Part shown: positions 42,013-53,062 of the stretch, in pieces
Position numbering within the stretch: the first letter of the stretch is position 1
Layout of the letters: each line of letters starts with the position of its first letter
NCBI GenBank assembly: GCA_022843025.1
Contig: JALHOL010000001.1
Location: 248,001 to 312,000, forward strand
Direction of reading: 5' to 3'
Origin: Paracoccaceae bacterium
Lineage (GTDB): Bacteria > Pseudomonadota > Alphaproteobacteria > Rhodobacterales > Rhodobacteraceae
DNA length: 64,000 nucleotides
Notes under the pieces: model-generated
Told to the model about the DNA's origin: nothing
Databases searched by the model: none
The model's input: only the letters and a program-made list of their open reading frames with translations
Position numbers and translations under genes: made by a program

Positions 42013-44316
42013 ATGTCTGACACGCCTGTGAACCCCAAAATCGAGCCTATCGAGCTGTCTGAACCGTTGAGCCGTGCGATCGGCGAGCGGTATTTGACCT
42101 ATGCGCTGTCCACCATCATGCATCGGGCGCTGCCCGATGCGCGGGATGGGTTGAAGCCGGTGCATCGGCGGATTCTGTATGCGATGCGGGAATTGCGGCT
42201 GACGGCGACGGGGGGATTCCGCAAATCGGCCAAGATCAGCGGCGATGTGATGGGGAACTATCACCCGCATGGCGATGCTGCGATCTATGACGCGATGGCG
42301 CGGTTGGCGCAGGATTTCAACGTTCGTTATCCGCTGGTCGATGGGCAAGGGAATTTCGGCAATATCGACGGGGATAACCCGGCCGCCAGCCGATATACCG
42401 AGGCGCGGCTGACGGCGATTGCCGAGACGCTGATGGAAGGGCTGGCCGAGAACGCCGTCGACTTCCGCCCGAATTATGACGGCACGCTGGAAGAACCGGT
42501 GGTGATGCCGGCGGCGTTTCCCAACCTGCTGGCGAATGGATCGTCGGGTATCGCGGTGGGGATGGCCACGAACATTCCGCCGCATAACCTGGATGAGTTG
42601 ATCGGGGCCTGCCATGCGATGCTGGGCAATCCGGGGATCAGTGACGACGAGTTGGTGGCCTTTGTGCCGGGACCGGATTTCCCGACGGGCGGGGTTCTGG
42701 TGGAGCCGCGGGCCAATATCCTGGACGCCTATCGCACGGGGCGGGGGTCGTTCCGGCTGCGCGCGAAATGGGAGGTGGAAGATCTGGGCCGCGGGATGTG
42801 GCAGATCGTTGTGACCGAGATCCCGTATCAGGTGCAGAAATCCAAGCTGATCGAAAAGCTGGCGGAACTGATCCAGACCAAGAAGATCCCGATCCTGGCC
42901 GATGTGCGGGACGAAAGCGCCGATGATGTGCGGATCGTGCTGGAGCCGCGCACGCGGACGGTGGAACCCGACATGCTGATGGGGATGCTGTTCAAGAACA
43001 GCGATCTTGAGATCCGCTTCAGCCTGAACATGAACGTGCTGATTGATGGCAAGGTGCCAAAGGTGTGCAGCCTGAAAGAGGTGCTGCGGGCGTTCCTTGA
43101 CCATCGCCGCGACGTGTTGCAGCGCCGGTCGCTGCACCGGATGGAGAAGATCGACCACCGGCTTGAGGTGTTGGAAGGCTTTATCATCGCTTTCCTCAAC
43201 CTCGATCGGGTGATCGACATCATCCGCTACGACGATGATCCCAAGCGCGCGCTGATGGCCGAGGATTGGTCGAAAGACCACAAACGCGCCATGTCGGAGA
43301 AGGATTATGTCGGCCCCCCGGACGGTGAGGGAGAGCTGACCGAGGTGCAGGCGGAAGCCATCCTGAACATGCGGCTGCGGTCTTTGCGGCGGCTGGAAGA
43401 GATAGAGCTGATCCGCGAGCGCGACGCGCTGATGAAGGAGCGGGCCGATCTGGCGGACCTGCTGGAAAGCGACCGCCGCCAGTGGAAGCAGGTGGGCGTG
43501 GAGCTTGAGGCGATCCGCAAGCAGTTCGGCAAGGACAGCAAGGGTGGCGCGCGGCGCACGGCATTTGCCGAGATGGGCGATGTGGAAGAGGTGCCCTTCG
43601 AGGCGATGATCGAGCGGGAACCGATCACCGTGATCTGTTCCAAGATGGGCTGGATCCGCGCGATGAAGGGGCAGGTCGCGCTGGACACGGAGGTGAAGTT
43701 CAAGGACGGGGATGAAGGACGGTTCCTGTTCCATGCCGAGACGACGGACAAGATCTTGCTCGTCGGGTCGAACGGGCGGTTCTACACGCTGTTGGGCGCG
43801 AACCTGCCCGGTGGGCGGGGGATGGGCGAGCCCGTGCGCCTGATGGTCGATCTGCCGAACGAGGCAGAGATCATCGAGTTGATGATCTATCGCGCGGGCG
43901 AGAAGCTGCTGGTGGCATCGACGGCGGGTGATGGGTTCGTGGTGCCATCGGAAGAGGTGCTGGCGCAAACGCGGGCGGGCAAGCAGGTGCTGACCGTGCG
44001 CGATGGTGTGAAGACCGCGCTGTGCCGCCGGGTGGCCGGGGATACGGTTGCCGTGGTGGGGGATAACCGCAAGCTGCTGGTCTTCCCGCTGGCGGAACTG
44101 CCCGAGATGGCCAAGGGCAAGGGCGTGCGGTTGCAGAAGTACAAGGATGGCGGGTTGTCGGATGCGACGACCTTCACGCTGGCCGAGGGGCTGACGTGGA
44201 AAGACCCGGCCGGGCGGACGCGGACCGAGGCGGATCTGGCCGAATGGGCCGGGCCGCGGGCGGGGGCGGGCAAGATGGCACCGCGGGGTTTCCCGAGGGA
44301 TAACAGATTTAACTGA
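42013..44316 (+). CDS. parC: DNA topoisomerase IV subunit A
   Basis: A 767-residue type IIA topoisomerase A subunit. The active-site Tyr is Tyr128 in [10 protein letters not shown]. The N-terminal DNA-gate shows [19 protein letters not shown] and [20 protein letters not shown]. The C-terminal beta-pinwheel region is shorter than in GyrA, without an obvious GyrA box, and total length matches ParC. With ParE it decatenates daughter chromosomes. The ATG at 42013 gives [15 protein letters not shown]; a longer frame from 41956 is unlikely. Downstream, a YjgN-like gene begins 22 nt after the stop. Confidence 0.95.
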   Translation: MSDTPVNPKIEPIELSEPLSRAIGERYLTYALSTIMHRALPDARDGLKPVHRRILYAMRELRLTATGGFRKSAKISGDVMGNYHPHGDAAIYDAMARLAQDFNVRYPLVDGQGNFGNIDGDNPAASRYTEARLTAIAETLMEGLAENAVDFRPNYDGTLEEPVVMPAAFPNLLANGSSGIAVGMATNIPPHNLDELIGACHAMLGNPGISDDELVAFVPGPDFPTGGVLVEPRANILDAYRTGRGSFRLRAKWEVEDLGRGMWQIVVTEIPYQVQKSKLIEKLAELIQTKKIPILADVRDESADDVRIVLEPRTRTVEPDMLMGMLFKNSDLEIRFSLNMNVLIDGKVPKVCSLKEVLRAFLDHRRDVLQRRSLHRMEKIDHRLEVLEGFIIAFLNLDRVIDIIRYDDDPKRALMAEDWSKDHKRAMSEKDYVGPPDGEGELTEVQAEAILNMRLRSLRRLEEIELIRERDALMKERADLADLLESDRRQWKQVGVELEAIRKQFGKDSKGGARRTAFAEMGDVEEVPFEAMIEREPITVICSKMGWIRAMKGQVALDTEVKFKDGDEGRFLFHAETTDKILLVGSNGRFYTLLGANLPGGRGMGEPVRLMVDLPNEAEIIELMIYRAGEKLLVASTAGDGFVVPSEEVLAQTRAGKQVLTVRDGVKTALCRRVAGDTVAVVGDNRKLLVFPLAELPEMAKGKGVRLQKYKDGGLSDATTFTLAEGLTWKDPAGRTRTEADLAEWAGPRAGAGKMAPRGFPRDNRFN

Positions 44317-44338
44317 GTGAATTTTCAGGACGGTTGCG

Positions 44339-45535
44339 ATGGATTACCCCGCTGGAACGGATGTGCAGGTTCAATATCGGGGGGATGCGGCGAAGCTGTT
44401 TCCGCTGGCGCTGGGCACGGGTGTGCTGGGGCTGGTGACGCTGGGGATTTACCGGTTCTGGGGCAAGGCGCGCATTCGGCGGCATGTCTGGGCCAAGATG
44501 CGTGTGGGCGATGACGCGCTGGAGTTCACCGGGACGGGCCTTGAAATGTTTCTGGGGTTCCTGATGGCGGTGGTGGTGCTGGCCGTCTATCTGGCGATTG
44601 TGCAGTTGATCCTGTTCTCGGTCGGTATCCGGTTCGTGTTCGACCCGCAGTCCGAGGTGGAGGAGATCGCGCAGGGCATTTCCATAGCGCTGTCTTTCCT
44701 TGCCGTGCTGCCTCTGATGATTTTTGCGGCCTATCGGTCGCGCCGATACAAGCTGGCGCGGACGCGGCTGCGGGGCATTCGTTTCACGATGGAGAATGCG
44801 GCAGGCGGCTATGTGATTCGCGCGCTGGGCTATCTGGTGTTGACGGTGGTGTCGCTGGGGCTGTTGTGGCCGCTGATGACGTTCCGGCTGGAAGCCTACA
44901 TGACCGACCGGACATGGTATGGCTCCGCGCGGTTCCGGCAGGGGGGCGTGTGGACGGGGCTGTACCGGGCCTATTTTCACGTGATCGTCGGCATGGGGAT
45001 GATCGTGGCGGCGTTCATCTTTGGGGCGCTGGACGAAAGTTGGATGGCCGGGCTTTTGGGCGTGCTGGGCGTGATCTGGGGTCTGGTGGGGCTGATCCTG
45101 TATCGCGTGCGGGCTTTTGGATACCTGATGTCGCACAAGGTGATGGAGGGAGGCCTTGGCTTTCGTTCCGCGCCGCGGGCGGGGGCTGTGGTGTGGACCT
45201 ATATCAAGGGTGTGCTGATTGTGGGTCTGCTGGGCGGGTTCGCGTCGGCGGTGATCTTTGCGCCGCTGGGGGCCATGATGGTGGGGATCGAAGAGGCGAG
45301 CGAGTTCGTGCAGCTGGAATTCGCCGTGCTGGGGGTGGTGCTGTATCTGCTGGTGCTGACGGTGTTCGGCGCGCTGTCTCTGGTGTTCATCAGCCAGCCG
45401 ATTCTGGCGCATTTTGCCCAAAGCGTGACGGTGACGGGGGTGGCAGCGCTGGATCTGGTGCGGCAGCGGATGGGCGATGGCGGGGCGGATGCCGAGGGTC
45501 TGGCTGATGCGCTGGATATGGGCGGGGCTTTCTGA
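44339..45535 (+). CDS. YjgN (DUF898) family membrane protein
   Basis: A 398-residue polytopic membrane protein with about eight hydrophobic segments. The family pattern is clear: FPLALGTGVLGLVTLGIYRFWGKARIRRH-like in the first helix pair (split here as LGIYRFWGKARIRRHVWA), and again DVPLM-type repeats such as LLWPLMTFRLEAYMTDRTWYG. The function of DUF898 proteins is not established. Its stop overlaps the start of the M48 protease gene as TGATG, so they are translationally coupled, and YjgN-protease pairs recur in proteobacteria. Start ATG at 44339. Confidence 0.87.
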   Translation: MDYPAGTDVQVQYRGDAAKLFPLALGTGVLGLVTLGIYRFWGKARIRRHVWAKMRVGDDALEFTGTGLEMFLGFLMAVVVLAVYLAIVQLILFSVGIRFVFDPQSEVEEIAQGISIALSFLAVLPLMIFAAYRSRRYKLARTRLRGIRFTMENAAGGYVIRALGYLVLTVVSLGLLWPLMTFRLEAYMTDRTWYGSARFRQGGVWTGLYRAYFHVIVGMGMIVAAFIFGALDESWMAGLLGVLGVIWGLVGLILYRVRAFGYLMSHKVMEGGLGFRSAPRAGAVVWTYIKGVLIVGLLGGFASAVIFAPLGAMMVGIEEASEFVQLEFAVLGVVLYLLVLTVFGALSLVFISQPILAHFAQSVTVTGVAALDLVRQRMGDGGADAEGLADALDMGGAF

Positions 45536-46614
45536 TGGGGCCGGGGCCGGAGAACGCGGTCTGGTTTGACGGCCAAAGCGCGCGGCGGCAGGCGGTGATG
45601 GTCGAGGTGGCGCCGGACGGGCGGGCCTTGCGATTTGGCGGGCAGGTCTGGCCGATGGACAGGCTGCGGCAGATCGAAGGCGAGGGGCTGGTTTTGGCGC
45701 TGCTGGTGGAGAGTGGCGATGAGTTGCCGCATGATCCGGCGCGGCTGGTGCTGGCGGATGGCGCGCTGGCGGAATGGGTGCGGGCGCGCGCGCCGCATCT
45801 GGCGCGGCGGGATCTGAAGCAGGGCACGGGCGTGAAGATCGCGGTGCGCGTCGGTCTGGCGGTGGTGGCGCTGGCGGCGATCCTCTTCCTGTTTTTGCCG
45901 CGCATATCCGACCGGCTGGCTGATCAGTTGCCGCTGGAGCAGGAGGTTGCCTTTGGGCAGGCGGTGATCGGGCAGATCGAGGGGTTTCTGGGCGGGGATG
46001 AGCCTTTGGCCTGTTACGCGCCGGAGGGGCTGGCCGCGCTGGAGAAGATGGAGCGGCGGCTGACCGAGGGGCAGGGGCTGCGCTACGACATCGAATTGCG
46101 CGTGTTCGACCATGAGATGCTAAACGCCTTTGCGGCACCGGGGGGGCAGGTTGTCATCATCCGGGGGCTGCTGGACGAGGCGGAAACGGCCGAGGAAGTG
46201 GCGGGCGTGCTGGCGCATGAGATCGGCCATGTGGAGGCGCGCGATCCCACGCGGCTGGCGTTCCGGCAGGCCGGATCGGCGGGTATCTTGGCGCTGGTGC
46301 TGGGGGATGTGACGGGGGGCACGGTGATCGGCCTGCTGGGCGATCACATGCTGAGCGCGTCCTACACCCGCGAGGCCGAGGCGGCGGCGGATGCCTTTGC
46401 CTTTGCGCTGTTGCAGCGGACGGGGATCGGGACCGAGGGGCTGGCGGCATTCTTTGAACGGCTCGAAGGCATGGGCGCGGATGTGCCGGAGATATTGTCG
46501 ACCCATCCGGCAAGCGGCAACCGGGTCGAGGCGGCGCGGGGCGCGGGCGGGGCGGCAGAGCAGCCTGTGCTGAACGATGCGGAATGGCAGGCGTTGAAGG
46601 CCATCTGCGGCTGA
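45535..46614 (+). CDS. M48 family zinc metallopeptidase, membrane-anchored
   Basis: A 359-residue protease. The zinc motif HEIGH has His228, Glu229 and His232 in VLAHEIGHVEARD, and the third ligand is likely the Glu of REAEAAADAF. A central membrane helix (VGLAVVALAAILFLFLP) places the catalytic domain on the outer face, and an N-terminal ~95-residue beta-rich part precedes it. It belongs to the M48 BepA/LoiP-like group acting in the periplasm or outer membrane. It is coupled to the YjgN gene by a 1-nt overlap. A hairpin lies in the gap before the convergent P450. Confidence 0.92.
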   Translation: MGPGPENAVWFDGQSARRQAVMVEVAPDGRALRFGGQVWPMDRLRQIEGEGLVLALLVESGDELPHDPARLVLADGALAEWVRARAPHLARRDLKQGTGVKIAVRVGLAVVALAAILFLFLPRISDRLADQLPLEQEVAFGQAVIGQIEGFLGGDEPLACYAPEGLAALEKMERRLTEGQGLRYDIELRVFDHEMLNAFAAPGGQVVIIRGLLDEAETAEEVAGVLAHEIGHVEARDPTRLAFRQAGSAGILALVLGDVTGGTVIGLLGDHMLSASYTREAEAAADAFAFALLQRTGIGTEGLAAFFERLEGMGADVPEILSTHPASGNRVEAARGAGGAAEQPVLNDAEWQALKAICG

Positions 46615-46644
46615 CGACGCCTTGACCCGCCTTGCGGATCGAAC

Positions 46645-46674
46645 TGTCCGCGACAAGGAACACCGTCGCGGACA
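46645..46674. repeat. Perfect inverted repeat between convergent M48 and P450 genes
   Basis: Arms tgtccgcgac (46645-46654) and gtcgcggaca (46665-46674) with a 10-nt loop, 30 nt after the M48 stop. No T-run follows on either strand. It may be a Rho-type end or an RNA-protecting stem. A second small hairpin, cccatac/gtatggg, is at 46730-46747. Confidence 0.5.
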
Positions 46675-46828
46675 CACTCGTTACTGCACACGAACGGAAG
46701 GTAAGGAAGGCCCTCGCCGCCCCGTTCAACCCATACGTTAGTATGGGAAAAACGCATTTCAACCGATGCGTAGAAGTGTTGCGAAAATGATCTGGGGTCG
46801 TTTCAGCCGTGCCTGTTTGCGCGGCGTT

Positions 46829-48220
46829 TCATGCCTGATCAATACGCAGCCAGATGCCGCCTTCGGGACGCAGGGTAAGGATCATCACGGGTTTTGGTGT
46901 CTTGCCGGGGACGGGGGTGAAGCGGAACCGGGCAAGCAGGGTGGCGAGGATGATGACCGCCTCTTGAATGGCGAAGTTGGCCCCGATGCAGATGCGGGGG
47001 CCGTCGCCGAAGGGCAGGAAAGTGAAGCGGTCGGTCTGGTGGCCGGGGGCGAAGCGTTCGGGATCGAAACGGTCGGGGTCGGTCCAATGGGCGTGATGGC
47101 GGTGCAGGGCGTAGATCGGCAGGATGACCGTATCGCCGCGTTTGACCGCGCGCCCGCAAAGCGTATCGTGTTTCTGCGCGGTGCGCGACAGAAAGGCGGC
47201 AGGCGGATAGAGGCGCAGGGTTTCGTCGATCACCTGCCGGATATAGGGCAGGTTCGGCACATCCGCCGCCGTGGCCGCGCGGGGGCCGAGCAGGGCCTGC
47301 GCCTCGGTTCGGGCGCGGGTCTGAACGGCCGGATCGAAAGCACAAAGATAGAGCGCCCATGACAGGGTGAGGGCGGTGGTTTCATGGCCCGCGACGATGA
47401 AGGTGAGGAGGTTGTCGCGCAATTCCTCGGTCATCATCTTGCGGCCGGATTTCGGGTCTTCGCCCGCCATCAGCAGATCAAGCAGATCCGGGATGCCGGG
47501 GCTGCCGCTGGCGCGGCGGCGGGTGATGGCGGCATCGGCCACGGCTTTCATGTCGCGCAGGCCGGAACCCGCGATCATGCGCGACGGGCGCGGTACCCAG
47601 GGCGGGGCGCCGAGGATATCGAGCAGCGAGACTTTGGCGGTTTGCGAGATATAGGCGTCGATGGCGCGGTGGACGGCATCGCGGTCAAACCCGTCGCCGC
47701 CCGAGAAGGTGACGTCAGAGATCACCTCGAAGGTGGCGGTGACCATTTCATCAAAGGCATCGGCGGCGCGGCCTGTGGCTGTGGCGAAGCGGTCAGAAGC
47801 GCGTTCGGCAGCGGCGGTCATCACCGGGGCAAGGGCGGCGACGTTGCGATGGGAAAAGACCGGCGCGGCGGTGCGGCGTTGCCAGAGCCAATCCTGCCCT
47901 TCGGCAATGAACAGGGATTTGCCGATGCCGGGGCCGAGGATGAGTTTTGTGACATCGGATTTGGGGTAATCCTCGACCCGGTCGCGCAACACGCGGCGCA
48001 GGGCTTCGGGATCCATGATCATGTGCCACCGCTTGCCGCGGGTGTTCGACACGATCGGCGCACGGGTGGCCTGTTCGGGGATCAGTTCCAGAAGGTTGCG
48101 CCGTCCGGCGCGCAGGCTGCCGACGATGCCGAGCGGTTCCGGGGCGAGAGGCACGCGAACAGGCAGCGGGGCGGGCGGGGGGCCAGCTTCGGGATCGGCG
48201 ATCTGGACGCGGGGGGACAT
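46829..48220 (-). CDS. Cytochrome P450
   Basis: A 463-residue P450. The heme-binding loop FGDGPRICIGANFA carries the thiolate Cys411, the I-helix oxygen motif is GHETTAL, the K-helix is ETLRLYPP with the ExxR pair, and the meander region FDPERFAPGH fits. No membrane anchor, so cytoplasmic and probably a class I enzyme served by ferredoxin; no redox partner genes are adjacent. It looks like the CYP102-heme-domain/fatty-acid hydroxylase-like group, but the substrate is unknown. The ATG at 48220 is preceded by aagggaaaaccc. The same frame stays open far upstream through antisense of tuf, which is not coding. Confidence 0.92.
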   Translation of the reverse strand: MSPRVQIADPEAGPPPAPLPVRVPLAPEPLGIVGSLRAGRRNLLELIPEQATRAPIVSNTRGKRWHMIMDPEALRRVLRDRVEDYPKSDVTKLILGPGIGKSLFIAEGQDWLWQRRTAAPVFSHRNVAALAPVMTAAAERASDRFATATGRAADAFDEMVTATFEVISDVTFSGGDGFDRDAVHRAIDAYISQTAKVSLLDILGAPPWVPRPSRMIAGSGLRDMKAVADAAITRRRASGSPGIPDLLDLLMAGEDPKSGRKMMTEELRDNLLTFIVAGHETTALTLSWALYLCAFDPAVQTRARTEAQALLGPRAATAADVPNLPYIRQVIDETLRLYPPAAFLSRTAQKHDTLCGRAVKRGDTVILPIYALHRHHAHWTDPDRFDPERFAPGHQTDRFTFLPFGDGPRICIGANFAIQEAVIILATLLARFRFTPVPGKTPKPVMILTLRPEGGIWLRIDQA

Positions 48221-48352
48221 GGGTTTTCCCTTGCTGGACCCATCACAGATAGGCGACGGGACGCATCGGGCAACGGGCGACCGTTGCGCAGCGGCTTTGC
48301 AACGGTTATCGGGATGGCAATGGCCTGTGGGCCGAGACGGACGGGAGACCCC

Positions 48353-48931
48353 ATGCTGACCCTTCGCCAAGTGGCCTTTTTCATCGGGTTTGCCGTTCTG
48401 GCAGGCTGTGGCAAAAGCGATCTGGAGGAGCCGCCGGTTCCGCTGGGGGATTTTGCGCTGGGGCTGAATATCGTTGTGGCCGACAATGTGCAGAAGGTGC
48501 CGATTTCGCGCGATGCCTCGGTCGAGGAGTGGGAGGCGGTGATGAAGGATGCCGTCGCCAACCGCTTTGGCCGCTATCAGGGGCCAAAACTTTATAACAT
48601 CGGGATTTCCATCGATGGCTATGCGCTGGCCCCGCCCGGTATTCCGGTGGTGGCGGCCCCGAAATCGGTGCTGGTGATCACGGCCAATGTCTGGGACGAC
48701 GCGGCCGAGCAGAAGCTGAATGCCGAAGGGCACCGGATCACCGTGTTCGAAAGCCTGTCGGGCGAGACGGTGATCGGCACCGGTTTGACGCGCAACAAGA
48801 CGGAACAGATGGAAGCGCTGTCCTATAACGCGGTGAAGCGGGTGGAGGAGTGGTTCCTGGAAAACCCGGAATGGTTCGGCCTGCCGCCGAAGCCGCCCGC
48901 ACCCGAGGCAGCCCCTTCCAGCAATCGGTGA
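48353..48931 (+). CDS. Hypothetical lipoprotein
   Basis: Not recognised. A 192-residue protein with a lipoprotein signal: a hydrophobic stretch from residue 6 and lipobox LAGC with Cys19. The mature part is mixed alpha/beta (VLVITANVWDDAAEQKLN, then ETVIGTGLTRNKTEQMEAL) and ends in a Pro/Ala-rich tail. The acidic sequence around SRDASVEEWEAVMKDAV is unusual but without a motif. It lies alone before tuf, facing away from the P450. The ATG at 48353 follows gggagaccc. No homologous neighbours give a function. Confidence 0.8.
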   Translation: MLTLRQVAFFIGFAVLAGCGKSDLEEPPVPLGDFALGLNIVVADNVQKVPISRDASVEEWEAVMKDAVANRFGRYQGPKLYNIGISIDGYALAPPGIPVVAAPKSVLVITANVWDDAAEQKLNAEGHRITVFESLSGETVIGTGLTRNKTEQMEALSYNAVKRVEEWFLENPEWFGLPPKPPAPEAAPSSNR

Positions 48932-49045
48932 CGCATCGGCCAGCAAAGGCTGCCATTCCCGCTTGATTTTCCCACAGCGGCGGCTTAATTCGCCGCGCGA
49001 GTAGCACGGGCCGGGTTCGGCCCCCCAATCCGAAGGCCCGAAGAC

Positions 49046-50221
<1,176 letters not shown>

Positions 50222-50245
50222 TCCGATCCCGTATCGGGTTGAGAG

Positions 50246-50273
50246 ACGCGCGGGGGTGACCCCGCGCGTTTTT
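50246..50273 (+). terminator. Intrinsic terminator of tuf
   Basis: A stem of ten pairs (acgcgcgggg with ccccgcgcgt, 50246-50255 and 50260-50269) and a 4-nt loop, with a T-run that ends at 50273. It begins 25 nt after the tuf stop and separates tuf from the acetyltransferase gene. Confidence 0.88.
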
Positions 50274-50367
50274 CGTTGTATGGTTGCATTGCAATCATGG
50301 GAGGTACCGATGGACCTGACGATCTGACCTGCGTTTTCCTGAAACGACGATCAGCGAGGTTCATTCC

Positions 50368-51018
50368 ATGCCATTTTTGAACGCGGATGCGGTGCATCCC
50401 CTGACCTTTCCCGATGGAACGGTGCACCCCGATATGGTGCATCTGAACCGGGTCATCGACCATCCGAACATCACGGTGGGCGATTACAGCTATGCCAATG
50501 ATTTTGATCCGCCGCGTGAGGCGGGGGGCTGGGCGGCGCGGCTGGCGCCGTATCTTTATCCCGGTGCGCCGGAGCGGTTGGTGATCGGGCGATTCTGCCA
50601 GATCGCGCATGGCGTGCGGTTCATCACGGCATCGGCCAATCATGCGATGGACGGGATCACGACCTATCCGTTCGGCGTGTTCGATCCGGACACTTTGCGA
50701 GCGCTGCGCGATGAGATGGGTCCGCTGCCGGATACGGAAGTGGGGCATGATGTGTGGATCGGGCATGGCGCGCTGATCCTGCCGGGGGCGCGGATCGGCA
50801 GCGGGGCGATCATCGGGGCGGGGGCCGTGGTGGCGGGTCAGGTGCAGCCTTTTTCGGTGGTGGCAGGCAATCCGGCGCGGGTGGTGCGGATGCGGTTTTC
50901 CGAGGCAGAGGTGGCGCGGTTGCTGGCGCTGGGGTGGTGGGACTGGCCGCTGGAGCGTATCCGGGCGGCGCTGCCAGCGTTGCTGGCGGCGGATATCGGG
51001 GCGCTGGAGCGGGGGTAG
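50368..51018 (+). CDS. CatB-related O-acetyltransferase (hexapeptide repeat)
   Basis: A 216-residue left-handed beta-helix acetyltransferase. Hexapeptide repeats are seen as ITVGDYSYAND, LVIGRFCQIAHGVRFI, TEVGHDVWIGHGALILPGAR and GSGAIIGAGAVVAG. The active-site region SANHAMDG includes the His expected in the CatB/VatD family, and FSVVAGNPARVVRMRF is the usual end of the helix. Such enzymes acetylate chloramphenicol, streptogramins or sugars; resistance is not implied by sequence. It sits between tuf and tRNA-Trp, so it interrupts a conserved cluster. ATG at 50368. Start confidence is good. Confidence 0.9.
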   Translation: MPFLNADAVHPLTFPDGTVHPDMVHLNRVIDHPNITVGDYSYANDFDPPREAGGWAARLAPYLYPGAPERLVIGRFCQIAHGVRFITASANHAMDGITTYPFGVFDPDTLRALRDEMGPLPDTEVGHDVWIGHGALILPGARIGSGAIIGAGAVVAGQVQPFSVVAGNPARVVRMRFSEAEVARLLALGWWDWPLERIRAALPALLAADIGALERG

Positions 51019-51114
51019 AGGGTGGCATGTCGGGAAAATCCGTCGGGGTGGTTTTTCGGGGCTGACGCCCCCTTGATTTCCCCCGGCCCATGCCGTAACC
51101 CCCTTCGCAGGCCT

Positions 51115-51190
51115 AGGAGTTTAGCTCAGTTGGTAGAGCATCGGTCTCCAAAACCGAGGGTCGTGGGTTCGAGTCCCCCAACTCCTGCCA
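51115..51190 (+). tRNA. trnW: tRNA-Trp (anticodon CCA)
   Basis: A 76-nt cloverleaf. Acceptor AGGAGTT (51115-51121) pairs with AACTCCT (51180-51186), then discriminator G and an encoded CCA end (51188-51190). The D arm contains AGCTCAGTTGGTAGAGC. The anticodon loop CTCCAAA gives CCA, reading UGG. The T arm contains GTGGGTTCGAGTCCCCCA. tRNA-Trp directly before secE-nusG is standard in alphaproteobacteria. Confidence 0.98.
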
Positions 51191-51326
51191 AGCCTGCCGG
51201 ATGCGTTCCGCGGGCGAACGGCCCCAGAAAAGCCCCGATTTTTCCCTGAACCCGACGTGACATGGCCCCGGCGCTGGCATGGTGCGGGACAAGGATCACG
51301 CGCAGGTTGTCCTGTGGAGTGGGCCT

Positions 51327-52976
51327 ATGTTCCGACTGTTCGCGATGCTGCTGGCTTTGCCTTGGCCGGTGATGGCCTTGTTATCGGCGGGCCTGTTCTG
51401 GCTGGCGCAGGATTCGCATCAAAGGGTGACTGCCTTCGAGGCCGAGAAGGCGCAGGCCTTGCAGGCGGGCGCGCCGGAACCGGTTGCGTTCGACGCGTTC
51501 ACCGAAGCGGATATCCATGCGGCGGATGAGGTGCATGTCGCGGCCTGGCTTGGCACGGATTACAATTACGAATTGACCAAGCAGCGTAAGGGCACCGATA
51601 CGGTGCGGCGCATGTACGTCCTGTTTGGCCCCGGAGATGCAGAGACGAGCAAGGTGGCGCGCCGGATCGTGCTGTTGTCGCCCGGTCAGGTGGATGGCTT
51701 TATCGGGCATTTGTTGAGCCGGATGTATGATCCGCTGGATGCGCGGATGCTGTTTCATCTGAATGGGACTGTGGATACGAGCCCCGAGCTTTCGGACATG
51801 GTCGCGGATGCTTTTGCAGAGCAGGGCCTGACAAAAGCCGAGGATTTTGTCGTGATCGAGCCGTTTCTGGAGGGCCGCGAAGCGGCGCTGGCCCCGGACC
51901 CGGACGCACCGATGCGGGTGGCCACGGTGTTTGGCGGGCTGGGCGCGCTGGCGGCGTTGCTGGCGCTGGGGAAGTTGCTGACGGGCCGCGGGCGGAAGAA
52001 GCGCCGGGAAGATCGGGCGAATGCGGAACTGGAGCGGGCTGTCATGATGGCGACTGCGACGCGCCCGGTGGTGGCCCCATTGCCGACGCACTCAGAGCCG
52101 ACGGACTCTGCGCCAGTTGCCGCGAGCGGGCAGCGCTATGCGACCGTGCCAACGCCCCCGCCTACGGCGTGGTCACCGCTTGAGGCGGTGATGGCGAAGC
52201 AGGCGGCGACGGTGGGGGCGACGCGCAGTGGCGGCTATGGGCTTTCGTCAGGGCTGGCCGCGGGTGCGCCATCCGGGATGGGCGCGGATCAATCCCTGCC
52301 CAAGCGCGATGGGGCCGGGGCGGGGCTGCGGCGCGTGTTTCGGGCGCCGACCAAGGTCGTGGGCGCGCTGGTGTTTTACTTCGCAGTGTATCTTGCCTTT
52401 GGGCATTTGACGCCGCCCACCACCATGAACTCCGTACCGGAGGGCGGTATGGTGGCGAAGGTGATGGAGGGGTTGTTCGGGTTTGCCCCGGCTGAGGCCG
52501 AGGGCGAAGAGGGCGCGGCGACCTTGCCGCAGGGCAATGGTGGGGCGCAGCGGACCTTGCCGCAGGTCGATGACACGCCGCCATCGCCCAAGAATCAGGT
52601 GAGTGAGGATATTGCGGCGGGCATGACGCCTGCGGAGGCGGTGCGCAGAGCGATTGCGGCGGAGTTTCCGGATGAGACGGGGCCATCGGGGCCGGTTTTC
52701 CTGAGCACAGGCGAGGACCAGCCTGCGGCGCAAGCCGGTCTGGTGGAGCAATTGCGCGACCTTGTTCCGCAGGGCTGGGGCGGGTTTGATCCGGCGGTAG
52801 TCTCTGCAGCGGTGATGGGGGGCGGCTTGTGGAAGGGGCCCGCCGGGATTGCGGTTCTGCTGGCGCTGGGTTCGGGCTTTGCCGCCATCGGGTTGGCCGT
52901 CGCGCGCCGGTCGCGACAGCGCGCGACTGCGACGCGGGGCGATCCGTGGGCGCGGATATCCGACCGGCTGCAATAG
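51327..52976 (+). CDS. Hypothetical multi-helix membrane protein
   Basis: Not recognised. A 549-residue protein with four hydrophobic segments at about 4-27, 197-219, 343-360 and 500-526. Between the first two is a soluble domain of about 165 residues containing LGTDYNYELTKQRKGTDTVRR and VRRMYVLFGPGDA. The parts between helices 2-3 and 3-4 are low-complexity, rich in Ala, Pro, Thr and Gly, with a Pro/Asp-rich PQVDDTPPSPKNQ and a TPAEAVRRAIAAEF segment. The ATG at 51327 has ggagtggg just upstream; an ATG 16 codons earlier is weaker. It sits between tRNA-Trp and secE, where no gene is normally found. Confidence 0.8.
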   Translation: MFRLFAMLLALPWPVMALLSAGLFWLAQDSHQRVTAFEAEKAQALQAGAPEPVAFDAFTEADIHAADEVHVAAWLGTDYNYELTKQRKGTDTVRRMYVLFGPGDAETSKVARRIVLLSPGQVDGFIGHLLSRMYDPLDARMLFHLNGTVDTSPELSDMVADAFAEQGLTKAEDFVVIEPFLEGREAALAPDPDAPMRVATVFGGLGALAALLALGKLLTGRGRKKRREDRANAELERAVMMATATRPVVAPLPTHSEPTDSAPVAASGQRYATVPTPPPTAWSPLEAVMAKQAATVGATRSGGYGLSSGLAAGAPSGMGADQSLPKRDGAGAGLRRVFRAPTKVVGALVFYFAVYLAFGHLTPPTTMNSVPEGGMVAKVMEGLFGFAPAEAEGEEGAATLPQGNGGAQRTLPQVDDTPPSPKNQVSEDIAAGMTPAEAVRRAIAAEFPDETGPSGPVFLSTGEDQPAAQAGLVEQLRDLVPQGWGGFDPAVVSAAVMGGGLWKGPAGIAVLLALGSGFAAIGLAVARRSRQRATATRGDPWARISDRLQ

Positions 52977-53062
52977 CGGCGCGGGGCGGGTTTGGCTTTC
53001 CCTTGAAATCCCGGCCCATCCGGCGTATCTGCCCACCAACCCTAATGCGTGGATCTGAGACC

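Noticed and set aside
51115-51190. Integration (att) site at tRNA-Trp
   Set aside because: No integrase, no repeated tRNA 3' end and no mobile genes are seen around it.
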